Part shown: one piece after another, positions 1-6,025 of the stretch
Position numbering within the stretch: the stretch's first letter is position 1
How the letters are laid out: every line of letters begins with the position of its first letter
Program-made: the position numbers and the translations under genes
Assembly: GCA_027068235.1 (NCBI GenBank)
Contig: JAMOUE010000258.1
Span: forward strand, 1-7,994
DNA: 7,994 bases
DNA from: Deltaproteobacteria bacterium
Lineage (GTDB): Bacteria > Desulfobacterota > Dissulfuribacteria > Dissulfuribacterales > QOAL01
Direction: 5' to 3'
Notes under the pieces: generated by a model
Database searches by the model: none
Seen by the model: only the letters and a program-made list of their open reading frames with translations
Told to the model about the DNA's origin: nothing

Positions 1-446
1 CCGAGGTTTCTCTCAAGCTTTTGCCTACGTTTCTCAAGCTTCAATATCTCTTTTTTAGGAAACATCTCAATGGAACCATCTTCAAACATGGACTCTATTC
101 TCTTTAACTTGTCGATACTTTTACTGATGGTGTGGAAATTGGTAAGCATGCCACCAAGCCACCTGTGATTTACATAAGGCATTCCACACCTAGTGGCCTC
201 TTCATAGATGGATTCTTGAGCCTGTTTCTTGGTACCCACAAACATAACATTGCCACCGTTTGCTACAGTATCGACAACAAACTCGTATGCGATCTTAAAA
301 AGTCTTACAGTCTTTTGAAGATCGATGATGTAGATGCCATTTCTTGCCCCGAAGATGTAAGGTTTCATCTTCGGATTCCAGCGGCGTGTCTGATGTCCAA
401 AATGCACGCCAGCTTCAAGAAGCTGTTTCATTGTCACATAAGCCAT
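1..446 (-). CDS. rpsB: 30S ribosomal protein S2, N-terminal part (runs off left edge)
   Basis: Translating the minus strand from the ATG at 446-444 gives 148 codons of ribosomal protein S2, a component of the small subunit head, with no stop before the window edge. The start MAYVTMKQLLEAGVHFGHQT is the S2 hallmark. Further family motifs are RRWNPKMKPYIFG (about residues 21-33), GIYIIDLQKT, GGNVMFVGTKKQA, and the very conserved RWLGGMLTNF (about 100-109). S2 is usually about 230-260 residues, so roughly 60% is present. The start is well supported: a GGGGG Shine-Dalgarno sequence (454-458, which can pair with the anti-SD using one G-U) lies 7 nt upstream. The gene is transcribed divergently from mltD. 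In most bacteria tsf follows rpsB; that position is outside this window. Confidence 0.97.
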   Translation of the reverse strand, partial: MAYVTMKQLLEAGVHFGHQTRRWNPKMKPYIFGARNGIYIIDLQKTVRLFKIAYEFVVDTVANGGNVMFVGTKKQAQESIYEEATRCGMPYVNHRWLGGMLTNFHTISKSIDKLKRIESMFEDGSIEMFPKKEILKLEKRRQKLERNL

Positions 447-550
447 TTTTAATCCCCCTTTGTGGTTTGTCTTCCGCCCCAAAATAATTGCCTTTAACCG
501 TACATACGGCACCACAAGGCAAATGGAGCGTGTTTTATTTATGTTAAAGT
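447..550 (-). promoter_or_regulatory. Candidate structured 5' leader of rpsB mRNA
   Basis: The roughly 100-nt leader between the predicted transcription start and the rpsB ATG can fold as a nested structure. P1 pairs 525-530 with 475-480 (CGCUCC/GGGGCG, one G-U). P2 pairs 516-522 with 488-494 (UUGCCUU/AAGGCAA, perfect). P3 pairs 498-501 with 506-509 (CCGU/ACGG). In addition GUGGU at 511-515, left in the P2 loop, is complementary to ACCAC at 462-466, directly upstream of the AAGGGGG ribosome binding site. If P2 opens, this pairing extends to 7 bp (511-517 with 460-466). Autogenous repression by S2 binding to its leader is known for E. coli rpsB. That this leader does the same is inference. The pairings were found by eye, without energy calculation. 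Confidence 0.45.
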
Positions 551-556
551 GGCGTC

Positions 557-585
557 TTTCTAACATTTTAAAACTATTTTGACAA
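557..585 (-). promoter_or_regulatory. Candidate sigma-70 promoter of rpsB
   Basis: On the minus strand TTGTCA (580-585, 5 of 6 consensus matches) is followed after exactly 17 bp by TAGAAA (557-562, 4 of 6). This predicts a transcript start near 550 and a leader of about 100 nt. It is the best-spaced pair I found upstream of rpsB, but this AT-rich stretch offers weaker alternatives. Confidence 0.4.
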
Positions 586-616
586 GTAAGAGATATTGTT
601 GTTACGTGTTACTTGT
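582..616. repeat. Perfect 8-bp inverted repeat, possible operator
   Basis: ACAAGTAA (582-589) and TTACTTGT (609-616) are exact reverse complements separated by 19 bp, with arm centres 27 bp apart. The left arm overlaps the candidate rpsB -35 box on the minus strand. The spacer also has a direct GTTAC repeat (GTTACGTGTTAC, 601-612). The loop is long for a terminator and there is no T-tract, so a dimeric protein-binding site is the more natural reading, but chance occurrence cannot be excluded. Confidence 0.3.
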
Positions 617-682
617 AAAACGATTTTAGCCCTGACAAAATAGGAAAATTTAATCTGTGATGGACTTTTTCAATCAATCAAT

Positions 683-711
683 TTGACACTTGCTTAGTTG
701 CCTTGTAACTT
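683..711 (+). promoter_or_regulatory. Candidate sigma-70 promoter for the mltD operon (distal)
   Basis: A perfect TTGACA (683-688) is followed after 17 bp by TAACTT (706-711), which keeps the three most conserved -10 positions (T, A and final T). A start near 718 would give an mltD leader of about 160 nt. Found by eye and not confirmed by any score. Confidence 0.35.
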
Positions 712-783
712 TAAAATTCCTGTTTGGAACAAGACCTTTTTACTAGTGACTTTAAAGATACAAAAATATCACTGTCTGACTCT

Positions 784-801
784 GACTATATTGACTATAT
801 T
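784..801 (+). repeat. 9-bp tandem duplication
   Basis: GACTATATT occurs twice head to tail (784-792 and 793-801), immediately preceded by and overlapping a TCTGAC doublet (775-786). It lies in the untranslated region ahead of mltD. Such micro-duplications usually arise by replication slippage. Confidence 0.6.
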
Positions 802-819
802 AATGTTTGTTCTTATCAA
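791..819 (+). promoter_or_regulatory. Candidate sigma-70 promoter for the mltD operon (proximal)
   Basis: TTGACT (791-796, 5 of 6) and TATCAA (814-819, 4 of 6) are separated by 17 bp. A start near 826 would give a leader of about 54 nt. It competes with the distal candidate; both could be used. The -35 box lies inside a short tandem duplication. Confidence 0.3.
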
Positions 820-863
820 AGTTCATTTCCAACAAATCAATTGCACAAGTTAAGAATATTACT

Positions 864-868
864 GGAGG
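864..868 (+). promoter_or_regulatory. Shine-Dalgarno site that fixes the mltD start
   Basis: GGAGG, 11 nt before the ATG at 880, is the only strong ribosome binding site near the start of the open frame. It argues against the upstream in-frame TTG at 724. Confidence 0.7.
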
Positions 869-879
869 ATACTAACTCT

Positions 880-2574
880 ATGGATACAAAAAGAGTGGTA
901 ATTTTTTTATGGGTATTGACACTCATTCTTTTACAAAGCTGCGCGCCCCAAAAGGCAAACGTAACAACACAAACCCAAGTCGTACCTCAAAAACAGCAAA
1001 CAGCCCTTAATACTCAAACAAATGATAAAGATAAAAAAACGCAAAACAGAAATACAAAGATACAAAAAGACCTTCAGGAAATATTTCCTGAAGCTGGTAC
1101 CTGCCCTATAGACTCATCAAAGGTGGATCCGGAATCTGACCAGGGCAAGCTTGATATGGCACTTGAACTTTGCAACCTTTCCCAGGATCTTTGGGAAGAA
1201 GGTGACAAGGAAGGTGCAATCAAAGTCTTAGATGATGCCTTTAGTTTGGTCTTAAGTGTGTCAAATGAAGAGGAAGATCCAGATATAGAACAACAAAAGG
1301 ATGACCTAAGGTTCCTTATCTCCAAACGAATATTAGAGATACATACCTCTCGTCTCAGAACAACTAAAGGGCTTAATAACCCTATCCCGCTAAGTCTAAA
1401 CAAATACGTTAAAAAAGAGTTGGAGCTTTTTCAGACAAAAAACAGGACTTTTTTCCTGTCAGCGTATAAACGTTCTGGCAAGTACAGACCGATGATACTC
1501 AGAGAGCTCAAAAAGGCTGGACTTCCCAAAGAGCTCTCCTGGCTACCACTTATTGAAAGTGGCTTTAGAGTAAGAGCCCTTTCCAGGGCAAGGGCATTGG
1601 GACTTTGGCAGTTTATCCCATCTACAGGATACAAATTTGGTCTAAAGAGGAATGCCTGGATCGATGAAAGATTAGATCCTGAAAAATCCACTAAGGCAGC
1701 GATTGCCTATCTAACCGAATTACATGAGATATTTGGGGACTGGTCTACCGTCCTTGCGGCTTACAACTGTGGAGAAAGGACAGTTTTAAGGGCGATAGAC
1801 AGGCAAAAGATAAATTACTTGGACAACTTTTGGGATCTCTATAAGGGCTTACCTAGAGAAACTGCTCGCTATGTGCCAAAGTTCATTGCCACTCTTCTTA
1901 TTGTAAAAAATCCAGAAAAGTATGGATTTCAACTTGAAAAACCAGATGATCCTATTCCCTATGATACAGTAGTAGTGAAAAAGCAAATGAAACTTGCTGA
2001 TATTGCTGAAGCAATAGGAGTAGATAAAGATGTTTTGCTGGAGCTTAATCCAAGCCTTAGATATGGAGTAACTCCTGACACAAGCTTTAAACTCAAAGTT
2101 CCTAAAGGTCACAAGCGCATCTTACTTGCAAGAATCGATGAAATAAAGACATGGACGCCACCTCCTCCAAAGCCGAGGCACAAGAAGAAACGTACCCACT
2201 ATGCACGTTCAAAGAGATATATCAAACACAAAGTCAGAAGGGGAGAAAGCCTTTCCTTACTGGCCAAACGTTACCACACAACAGTAAAGGCAATAAAACG
2301 GGCTAACCGCCTTCGTTCTAATAGGCTTAGAAAAGGACGTATTATCAAAATACCCGTTCGCTCATATTACACAAAGAACCAAAAAAGCCGCAAAAAGAAA
2401 TACAAAAGGAATAAAAAAATCAGAACAAGAAAATATGTAGTAAGAAGGGGGGATACACTCTGGACAATTGCTAGAAAGTTCAAGGTATCGATATCAGCCC
2501 TAAGACGGGTAAATAGACTTGGGTCGAACTGTCTTTCTATAGGACAGGTACTACGAATACCATCTAGCGGATAG
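880..2574 (+). CDS. mltD: MltD-type membrane-bound lytic murein transglycosylase with three LysM repeats (lipoprotein)
   Basis: This 564-residue protein should cleave peptidoglycan between MurNAc and GlcNAc, leaving 1,6-anhydro ends, while anchored in the envelope. The N-terminus has a short hydrophobic signal ending LLQSC, so Cys21 is the likely lipidation site. Residues about 87-131 are a helical, TPR-like stretch. The SLT (family 23-type) domain spans about 208-323. It has catalytic Glu226 in PLIESGF, then GLWQFIPSTG (241-250) and AAYNCGE (293-299). Three LysM segments follow: a divergent one (about 361-408) and two close relatives (about 449-492 and 518-561), each preceded by a very Lys/Arg-rich linker. 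The reading frame is open back to 724, but the ATG at 880 gives the lipoprotein signal and has the GGAGG site. It is the first gene of a probable operon, 11 bp before pyrR. The family call is secure. The choice of MltD over other SLT-LysM enzymes rests on architecture. Confidence 0.93.
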   Translation: MDTKRVVIFLWVLTLILLQSCAPQKANVTTQTQVVPQKQQTALNTQTNDKDKKTQNRNTKIQKDLQEIFPEAGTCPIDSSKVDPESDQGKLDMALELCNLSQDLWEEGDKEGAIKVLDDAFSLVLSVSNEEEDPDIEQQKDDLRFLISKRILEIHTSRLRTTKGLNNPIPLSLNKYVKKELELFQTKNRTFFLSAYKRSGKYRPMILRELKKAGLPKELSWLPLIESGFRVRALSRARALGLWQFIPSTGYKFGLKRNAWIDERLDPEKSTKAAIAYLTELHEIFGDWSTVLAAYNCGERTVLRAIDRQKINYLDNFWDLYKGLPRETARYVPKFIATLLIVKNPEKYGFQLEKPDDPIPYDTVVVKKQMKLADIAEAIGVDKDVLLELNPSLRYGVTPDTSFKLKVPKGHKRILLARIDEIKTWTPPPPKPRHKKKRTHYARSKRYIKHKVRRGESLSLLAKRYHTTVKAIKRANRLRSNRLRKGRIIKIPVRSYYTKNQKSRKKKYKRNKKIRTRKYVVRRGDTLWTIARKFKVSISALRRVNRLGSNCLSIGQVLRIPSSG

Positions 2575-2585
2575 CAATATTAGCC

Positions 2586-3140
2586 ATGAAAAAAGGCCCC
2601 AAGGTAATCTTAAACGAAAAAGAGATAGATAGGGCGCTTAGCAGGATGTCCCATCAGATAATAGAACATAACAAGGGTGTTGAGGGCCTGTGTCTCATTG
2701 GCATAAGGACAGGAGGGGTGCCTCTGGCTTATCGCTTACAGGAAAAGATAAAAAAGATAGAAGGGTCGGCGCCTCTTGTTGGAGTCCTTGATATCACCCT
2801 TTACAGAGACGATTGGAGTAAACTGAGCCAACATCCTATTATAAGAAAAACCGAGATACCCTTTTCTATAGATGATAGAAAGATAGTTTTAGTTGATGAT
2901 GTCATATATACTGGCAGGACCATAAGGGCTGCCCTTGATGCAGTAATGGACTATGGCCGGCCAAGCAAAGTGGAGTTGGCAGTACTCGTTGACAGGGGCA
3001 GGAGGGAACTTCCCATACAGCCAGATTTCTGTGGCGTTACACTTTCAACATCAAAGCAGGAACATGTAAACGTATATCTCAAAGAGATTGGTGGTGAAGA
3101 TAAGGTCCTGCTCGAAAAGACAGAAGAGAGTGATGGCTGA
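2586..3140 (+). CDS. pyrR: PyrR: bifunctional pyrimidine operon regulator / uracil phosphoribosyltransferase
   Basis: This 184-residue protein matches PyrR in length and motifs. It is a type I phosphoribosyltransferase with IGIRTGG (38-44), a TLYRDD segment (71-76), the PRPP-binding loop VLVDDVIYTGRT (101-112) and VDRGRRELPI (135-144). The family converts uracil and PRPP to UMP. In Bacillus and relatives it also binds pyr mRNA to cause attenuation. I saw no PyrR-type binding loop near this gene and no pyr biosynthesis genes beside it, so only the enzymatic role is directly suggested here. The ATG at 2586 is 11 bp after mltD and has no clear Shine-Dalgarno sequence, suggesting translation linked to the upstream gene. 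The 3' end overlaps pdxA by 8 bp. Confidence 0.93.
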   Translation: MKKGPKVILNEKEIDRALSRMSHQIIEHNKGVEGLCLIGIRTGGVPLAYRLQEKIKKIEGSAPLVGVLDITLYRDDWSKLSQHPIIRKTEIPFSIDDRKIVLVDDVIYTGRTIRAALDAVMDYGRPSKVELAVLVDRGRRELPIQPDFCGVTLSTSKQEHVNVYLKEIGGEDKVLLEKTEESDG

Positions 3141-4155
3141 TCTGGCTAAAGATCTGCCAGTGGCAGTAACCATGGGCTGCCCTGCTGGCATAGGGCCGGA
3201 AGTCATTCTTAAAGCGCTAAAAGATGACACCCTTTGTCAGCCAGTAGTTGTTATAGGAGATTCATCCATTTTAAAGGCTGTTGCCGATGCCGCTGGAATC
3301 CACAATGTAAATGTCAGGAAATGGAAACCTGGACATGAAGTTCGAATAAATAAAGAGGTGGTCTACTGCCTTGATGTAACAAATCTCTCACCACAAGATA
3401 TAAAACCTGGCCTACCAACAAAGACAACAGGCCTTGCCACCTACGAATACATAGCCAGAGCTGTTGAGTTATGTCAAAGCGGTCTTGCTTGTGGTATTGC
3501 AACTGCCCCCATAAGCAAGACAGGGCTTAAATTGGCTAACATCCAATACCCTGGTCATACAGAGATATTGGCCAATTTGACAGGTACGAAACACTATCTG
3601 ATGATGATGGCAGGACCAAGGCTAAAGGTCACACTTGCAACTATACACGTGCCACTACGCCAGGTGCCTGAACTTTTAAACATGAAAGGGCTTTGTAATA
3701 CCATAAGGCTAACCAACAAAAGCTTGATGCAAGATTTTGGTTTAGACTCTCCTGTTATCGGAGTATGTGGATTAAATCCCCATGCAGGCGAAGGTGGCAT
3801 GTTTGGCCATGAAGAGGAACAAATAATAGCCCCTGCATGCGACAAGATACGTCAAGAAGGTATAAAGGTCCATGGACCTCTTCCTCCAGACACTGCTTTT
3901 TATTATGCTTCTTTAGGCAAATATGATGCGTTAGTGTGCCAATACCATGACCAAGGCCTTATTCCCTTCAAACTCTTACACTTTAGGGACGGCGTAAATG
4001 TAACTTGTGGACTACCGATAGTCAGGACATCTGTGGATCATGGAACTGGTTACGATATAGCATGGCAAGGTAAAGCTCATCACCATAGCATGAAGGCTGC
4101 CATTGAGCTTGCAAGGCTTATCTATGACAACCGGTGGGCTGGCAAGAAATCTTGA
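3133..4155 (+). CDS. pdxA: 4-hydroxythreonine-4-phosphate dehydrogenase
   Basis: PdxA oxidises 4-phosphohydroxy-L-threonine with NAD to an intermediate that PdxJ condenses with deoxyxylulose 5-phosphate, leading to pyridoxine 5'-phosphate in the cytoplasm. The 340-residue length is usual. Motifs in order are MGCPAGIGPE (14-23), TAPISK, YPGHTE (substrate-contact His142), ATIHVPL (His172), GLNPHAGEGG (His217), CQYHDQGLIPFK (His272) and TSVDHGTGYDIA. The three metal-binding histidines sit at a constant +6 offset from E. coli His166, His211 and His266, so the active site is complete. Cys occupies the position that is Glu or Asp in common homologues of the first motif. The ATG at 3133 is preferred over an upstream TTG at 3088. 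It overlaps the pyrR stop by 8 bp, a layout typical of translational coupling, behind a purine-rich GAAGAGAG. Confidence 0.96.
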   Translation: MADLAKDLPVAVTMGCPAGIGPEVILKALKDDTLCQPVVVIGDSSILKAVADAAGIHNVNVRKWKPGHEVRINKEVVYCLDVTNLSPQDIKPGLPTKTTGLATYEYIARAVELCQSGLACGIATAPISKTGLKLANIQYPGHTEILANLTGTKHYLMMMAGPRLKVTLATIHVPLRQVPELLNMKGLCNTIRLTNKSLMQDFGLDSPVIGVCGLNPHAGEGGMFGHEEEQIIAPACDKIRQEGIKVHGPLPPDTAFYYASLGKYDALVCQYHDQGLIPFKLLHFRDGVNVTCGLPIVRTSVDHGTGYDIAWQGKAHHHSMKAAIELARLIYDNRWAGKKS

Positions 4156-4186
4156 GATATTGATACTACTATAATTCTGAAAAGTA

Positions 4187-5113
4187 ATGACCGAACCTGA
4201 CAACGTCTTAGACATAAAGAATCTCAAAAAGAGCTTTGGTGACAGACAGGTACTAAAGGGCATTGACATCAGGCTTAAAAAAGGTTCGTGTCTTGGACTT
4301 CTTGGACCAAACGGCGCTGGCAAGACAACAACTATCCGTATAATCTTAGGTCTAGTAATTCCCTCATCTGGTGAAATTAGAGTCTTTGGCCAGGCATATC
4401 CAAATGCAATAAGACGGGTAAAATATCGTATTGGCGTTGTACCTCAAATGGACAATCTGGACCCAGACCTAACCATAGTTGAAAATCTTCTGGTCTATGC
4501 CAACTATTTCAAGATTCCTTTGAAAATAGCCAAGGAAAGGGCCGAAGAACTCCTTGATTTCTTTGCCTTAAAGAACAGGCGTGATGAAATAATACAGAAT
4601 TTGTCAGGAGGCCAGCGAAGAAGGCTGCTACTTGCAAGGGCACTAATAAACAAGCCATCTCTTTTGATTCTTGATGAACCTACAATAGGCCTTGATCCCC
4701 AGGCCAGACTGCTCATGTGGCAACGTCTCGAAGCCCTTAGGAAGCATGGAACAACAATGCTCCTTACAAGCCACTATATGGAAGAAGTTTCAAGGCTAGC
4801 TACCCGCGTCATTATAATTGACAATGGCAAGGCAATAGCCCAAGGCGATCCCAAGACGATTGTGGAGAAAATTCTTGGCAAGGAGGTAATGGAGCTTAGT
4901 GGAAATCATGAAGAGTTGAAACTTCTGATTAGAGATCTTGAAAGTTGCGACGTAAACACGGAATTGGTTGGGGATAAACTTTATGTTTACCTGAAAAAAG
5001 GCTGTAACATATTGGACAGAGCTGCTACCACTATGCCCCACGTAGTTAGAAGGCCGGCAACCCTAGAAGACCTGTTTTTAAAGCTCACAGGTAGAAAACT
5101 GAGGGAGCGATAA
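4187..5113 (+). CDS. ABC transporter ATP-binding protein, NodI/CcmA-like
   Basis: This 308-residue cytoplasmic ATPase should power the permease encoded 6 bp downstream. All nucleotide-binding motifs are present: Walker A GPNGAGKT (40-47), Q-loop Gln87, signature LSGGQ (139-143), Walker B LLILDEP (159-165), D-loop GLD (168-170) and switch His196. The C-terminal extension ending in LEDLFLKLTGRKLRER is characteristic of the NodI / DrrA-type branch of ABC-2 exporters. The substrate cannot be deduced. NodI itself exports lipochitooligosaccharides in rhizobia, but that name is often spread to unrelated exporters and should not be taken as nodulation. The ATG lies 31 bp after pdxA with no good Shine-Dalgarno sequence. 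Confidence 0.95.
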   Translation: MTEPDNVLDIKNLKKSFGDRQVLKGIDIRLKKGSCLGLLGPNGAGKTTTIRIILGLVIPSSGEIRVFGQAYPNAIRRVKYRIGVVPQMDNLDPDLTIVENLLVYANYFKIPLKIAKERAEELLDFFALKNRRDEIIQNLSGGQRRRLLLARALINKPSLLILDEPTIGLDPQARLLMWQRLEALRKHGTTMLLTSHYMEEVSRLATRVIIIDNGKAIAQGDPKTIVEKILGKEVMELSGNHEELKLLIRDLESCDVNTELVGDKLYVYLKKGCNILDRAATTMPHVVRRPATLEDLFLKLTGRKLRER

Positions 5114-5119
5114 TTAAAG

Positions 5120-5869
5120 ATGTTCAGGGTCTGGTATAGAAACTTCAAGGTATGGCTGAAACATCTACAGGCGAGCCTGATAGGAAATCTTGGCCAGCCC
5201 TTTCTCTTTCTTTTAGCCTTTGGTTTTGGTCTTGGTAAGTCTGTACCAGAAATAGAAGGTATGACCTATTTACAGTTCATTGCTCCAGGGCTTGTTGCAT
5301 CTGCCGTAATGTATTCAGCGGCCTTTGAAGCTACCTATGGATCATACACTAGGCTTTCAACCCAAGGAACATTTGAGGCCATATTGATGACTCCAATAAA
5401 TATTGTGGAATTGGCCCTTGGGGAAATCCTTTGGGGTGCCACCAAAGGACTTATAGCAGGTCTTATCATGTTAGCCACCTTACCACTTTTTGGCGTGACA
5501 CCTTCAATATGGGCATTAGGTATGATTCCATTACTTTTCGTGGAAGGTATAATTTTTGCCGCTCTTGGCCTTATCATGACTGCAGTAGCAACCAACTATG
5601 ACTTTTTCAACTATTTTACATCCCTAGTCATTACTCCGTTCTTTCTATTCTCTGGCATCTTCTTTTCTTTAAAGGCTGTAAATCCTCTTTTAAGACGTGT
5701 ACTGATGGCCTTACCTCTTTCCAATGTGGTAGATATGTCGAGAATGCTTTGCTATGGTCGGCTTGACACCATCTCACTTATTGGATTTGAGTTGATGATG
5801 ATATTAGTTTTTGCCTTAGCTGCCTCCTGGGTTGCTGTTGTATTATTGAAAAGACGAATGATCCAGTAA
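5120..5869 (+). CDS. ABC-2 type transporter permease, NodJ-like
   Basis: This 249-residue inner-membrane protein has six predicted hydrophobic segments at about residues 24-40, 49-70, 97-123, 130-157, 164-185 and 219-243. That is the ABC-2 layout of NodJ and DrrB-type exporters. The family region YLQFIAPGLVA opens TM2, the segment FEAILMTPINIVELALGEILWG links to TM3, and FFLFSGIFFSLKAVNPLLR surrounds TM5. The start lies 6 bp after the ATPase stop, with GGAG (5104-5107) inside the end of that gene serving as a plausible ribosome binding site. The two genes together should form one homodimeric exporter. The substrate is unknown. Confidence 0.93.
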   Translation: MFRVWYRNFKVWLKHLQASLIGNLGQPFLFLLAFGFGLGKSVPEIEGMTYLQFIAPGLVASAVMYSAAFEATYGSYTRLSTQGTFEAILMTPINIVELALGEILWGATKGLIAGLIMLATLPLFGVTPSIWALGMIPLLFVEGIIFAALGLIMTAVATNYDFFNYFTSLVITPFFLFSGIFFSLKAVNPLLRRVLMALPLSNVVDMSRMLCYGRLDTISLIGFELMMILVFALAASWVAVVLLKRRMIQ

Positions 5870-6025
5870 AACATGGTCAACATCATGAAGTTTATAAAAC
5901 ATTTGGCCGAAACAGGTTGTGAAAACCGAAGACTTTTGCATTAAATATCGTTTCAAATGGTTGAAGCTTATTATGAATTAGCTGACCTTGCAGGAACCTT
6001 TTAAAAAAGTTAAGCTTGTAACGGT
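5870..6025. other. 156-bp spacer between exporter operon and DHH gene
   Basis: No gene, terminator with a T-tract, or convincing promoter is visible. There is a small GGTT/AACC hairpin possibility near 5915-5930 and a weak TTGTGA ... TTAAAT pair around 5918-5950. Whether 6026 onward is a separate transcription unit is therefore undecided. Confidence 0.5.

Larger units (their letters stand above)
447..879. other. Divergent intergenic region between rpsB and mltD
   Basis: These 433 bp contain no supportable gene on either strand. The rpsB-proximal part (447-585) holds the rpsB leader and promoter described separately. The middle (586-720) is AT-rich with an inverted repeat and a CAAT triplication (671-682). 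The mltD-proximal part (720-863) is open in the mltD frame but lacks a start with a ribosome binding site and does not resemble protein. It is read here as untranslated leader. Confidence 0.7.

Noticed and set aside
132..452. Plus-strand open frame across the rpsB start
   Set aside because: It is antisense to a clear S2 coding sequence and its translation resembles no protein family.
724..879. N-terminal extension of mltD from an in-frame TTG
   Set aside because: It has no ribosome binding site, the AT-rich translation has no domain character, and it would bury the lipoprotein signal that starts at the ATG at 880.
1074..1403. Minus-strand open frames opposite mltD (also 1431-1691 and 1849-2112), pdxA (3594-3845) and the DHH gene (6256-6555)
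   Set aside because: Each lies wholly within a well-supported gene on the other strand, with no recognisable motifs.
3088..3132. N-terminal extension of pdxA from TTG
   Set aside because: It would overlap pyrR by more than 50 bp, while the ATG at 3133 gives the usual short PdxA N-terminus and an 8-bp overlap.
5873..5944. 23-codon open frame just after the permease
   Set aside because: No ribosome binding site and no recognisable features; expected by chance in AT-rich spacer.
5870..6025. Rho-independent terminator after the permease
   Set aside because: Only a 4-bp GGTT/AACC stem is visible, with no following T-tract.
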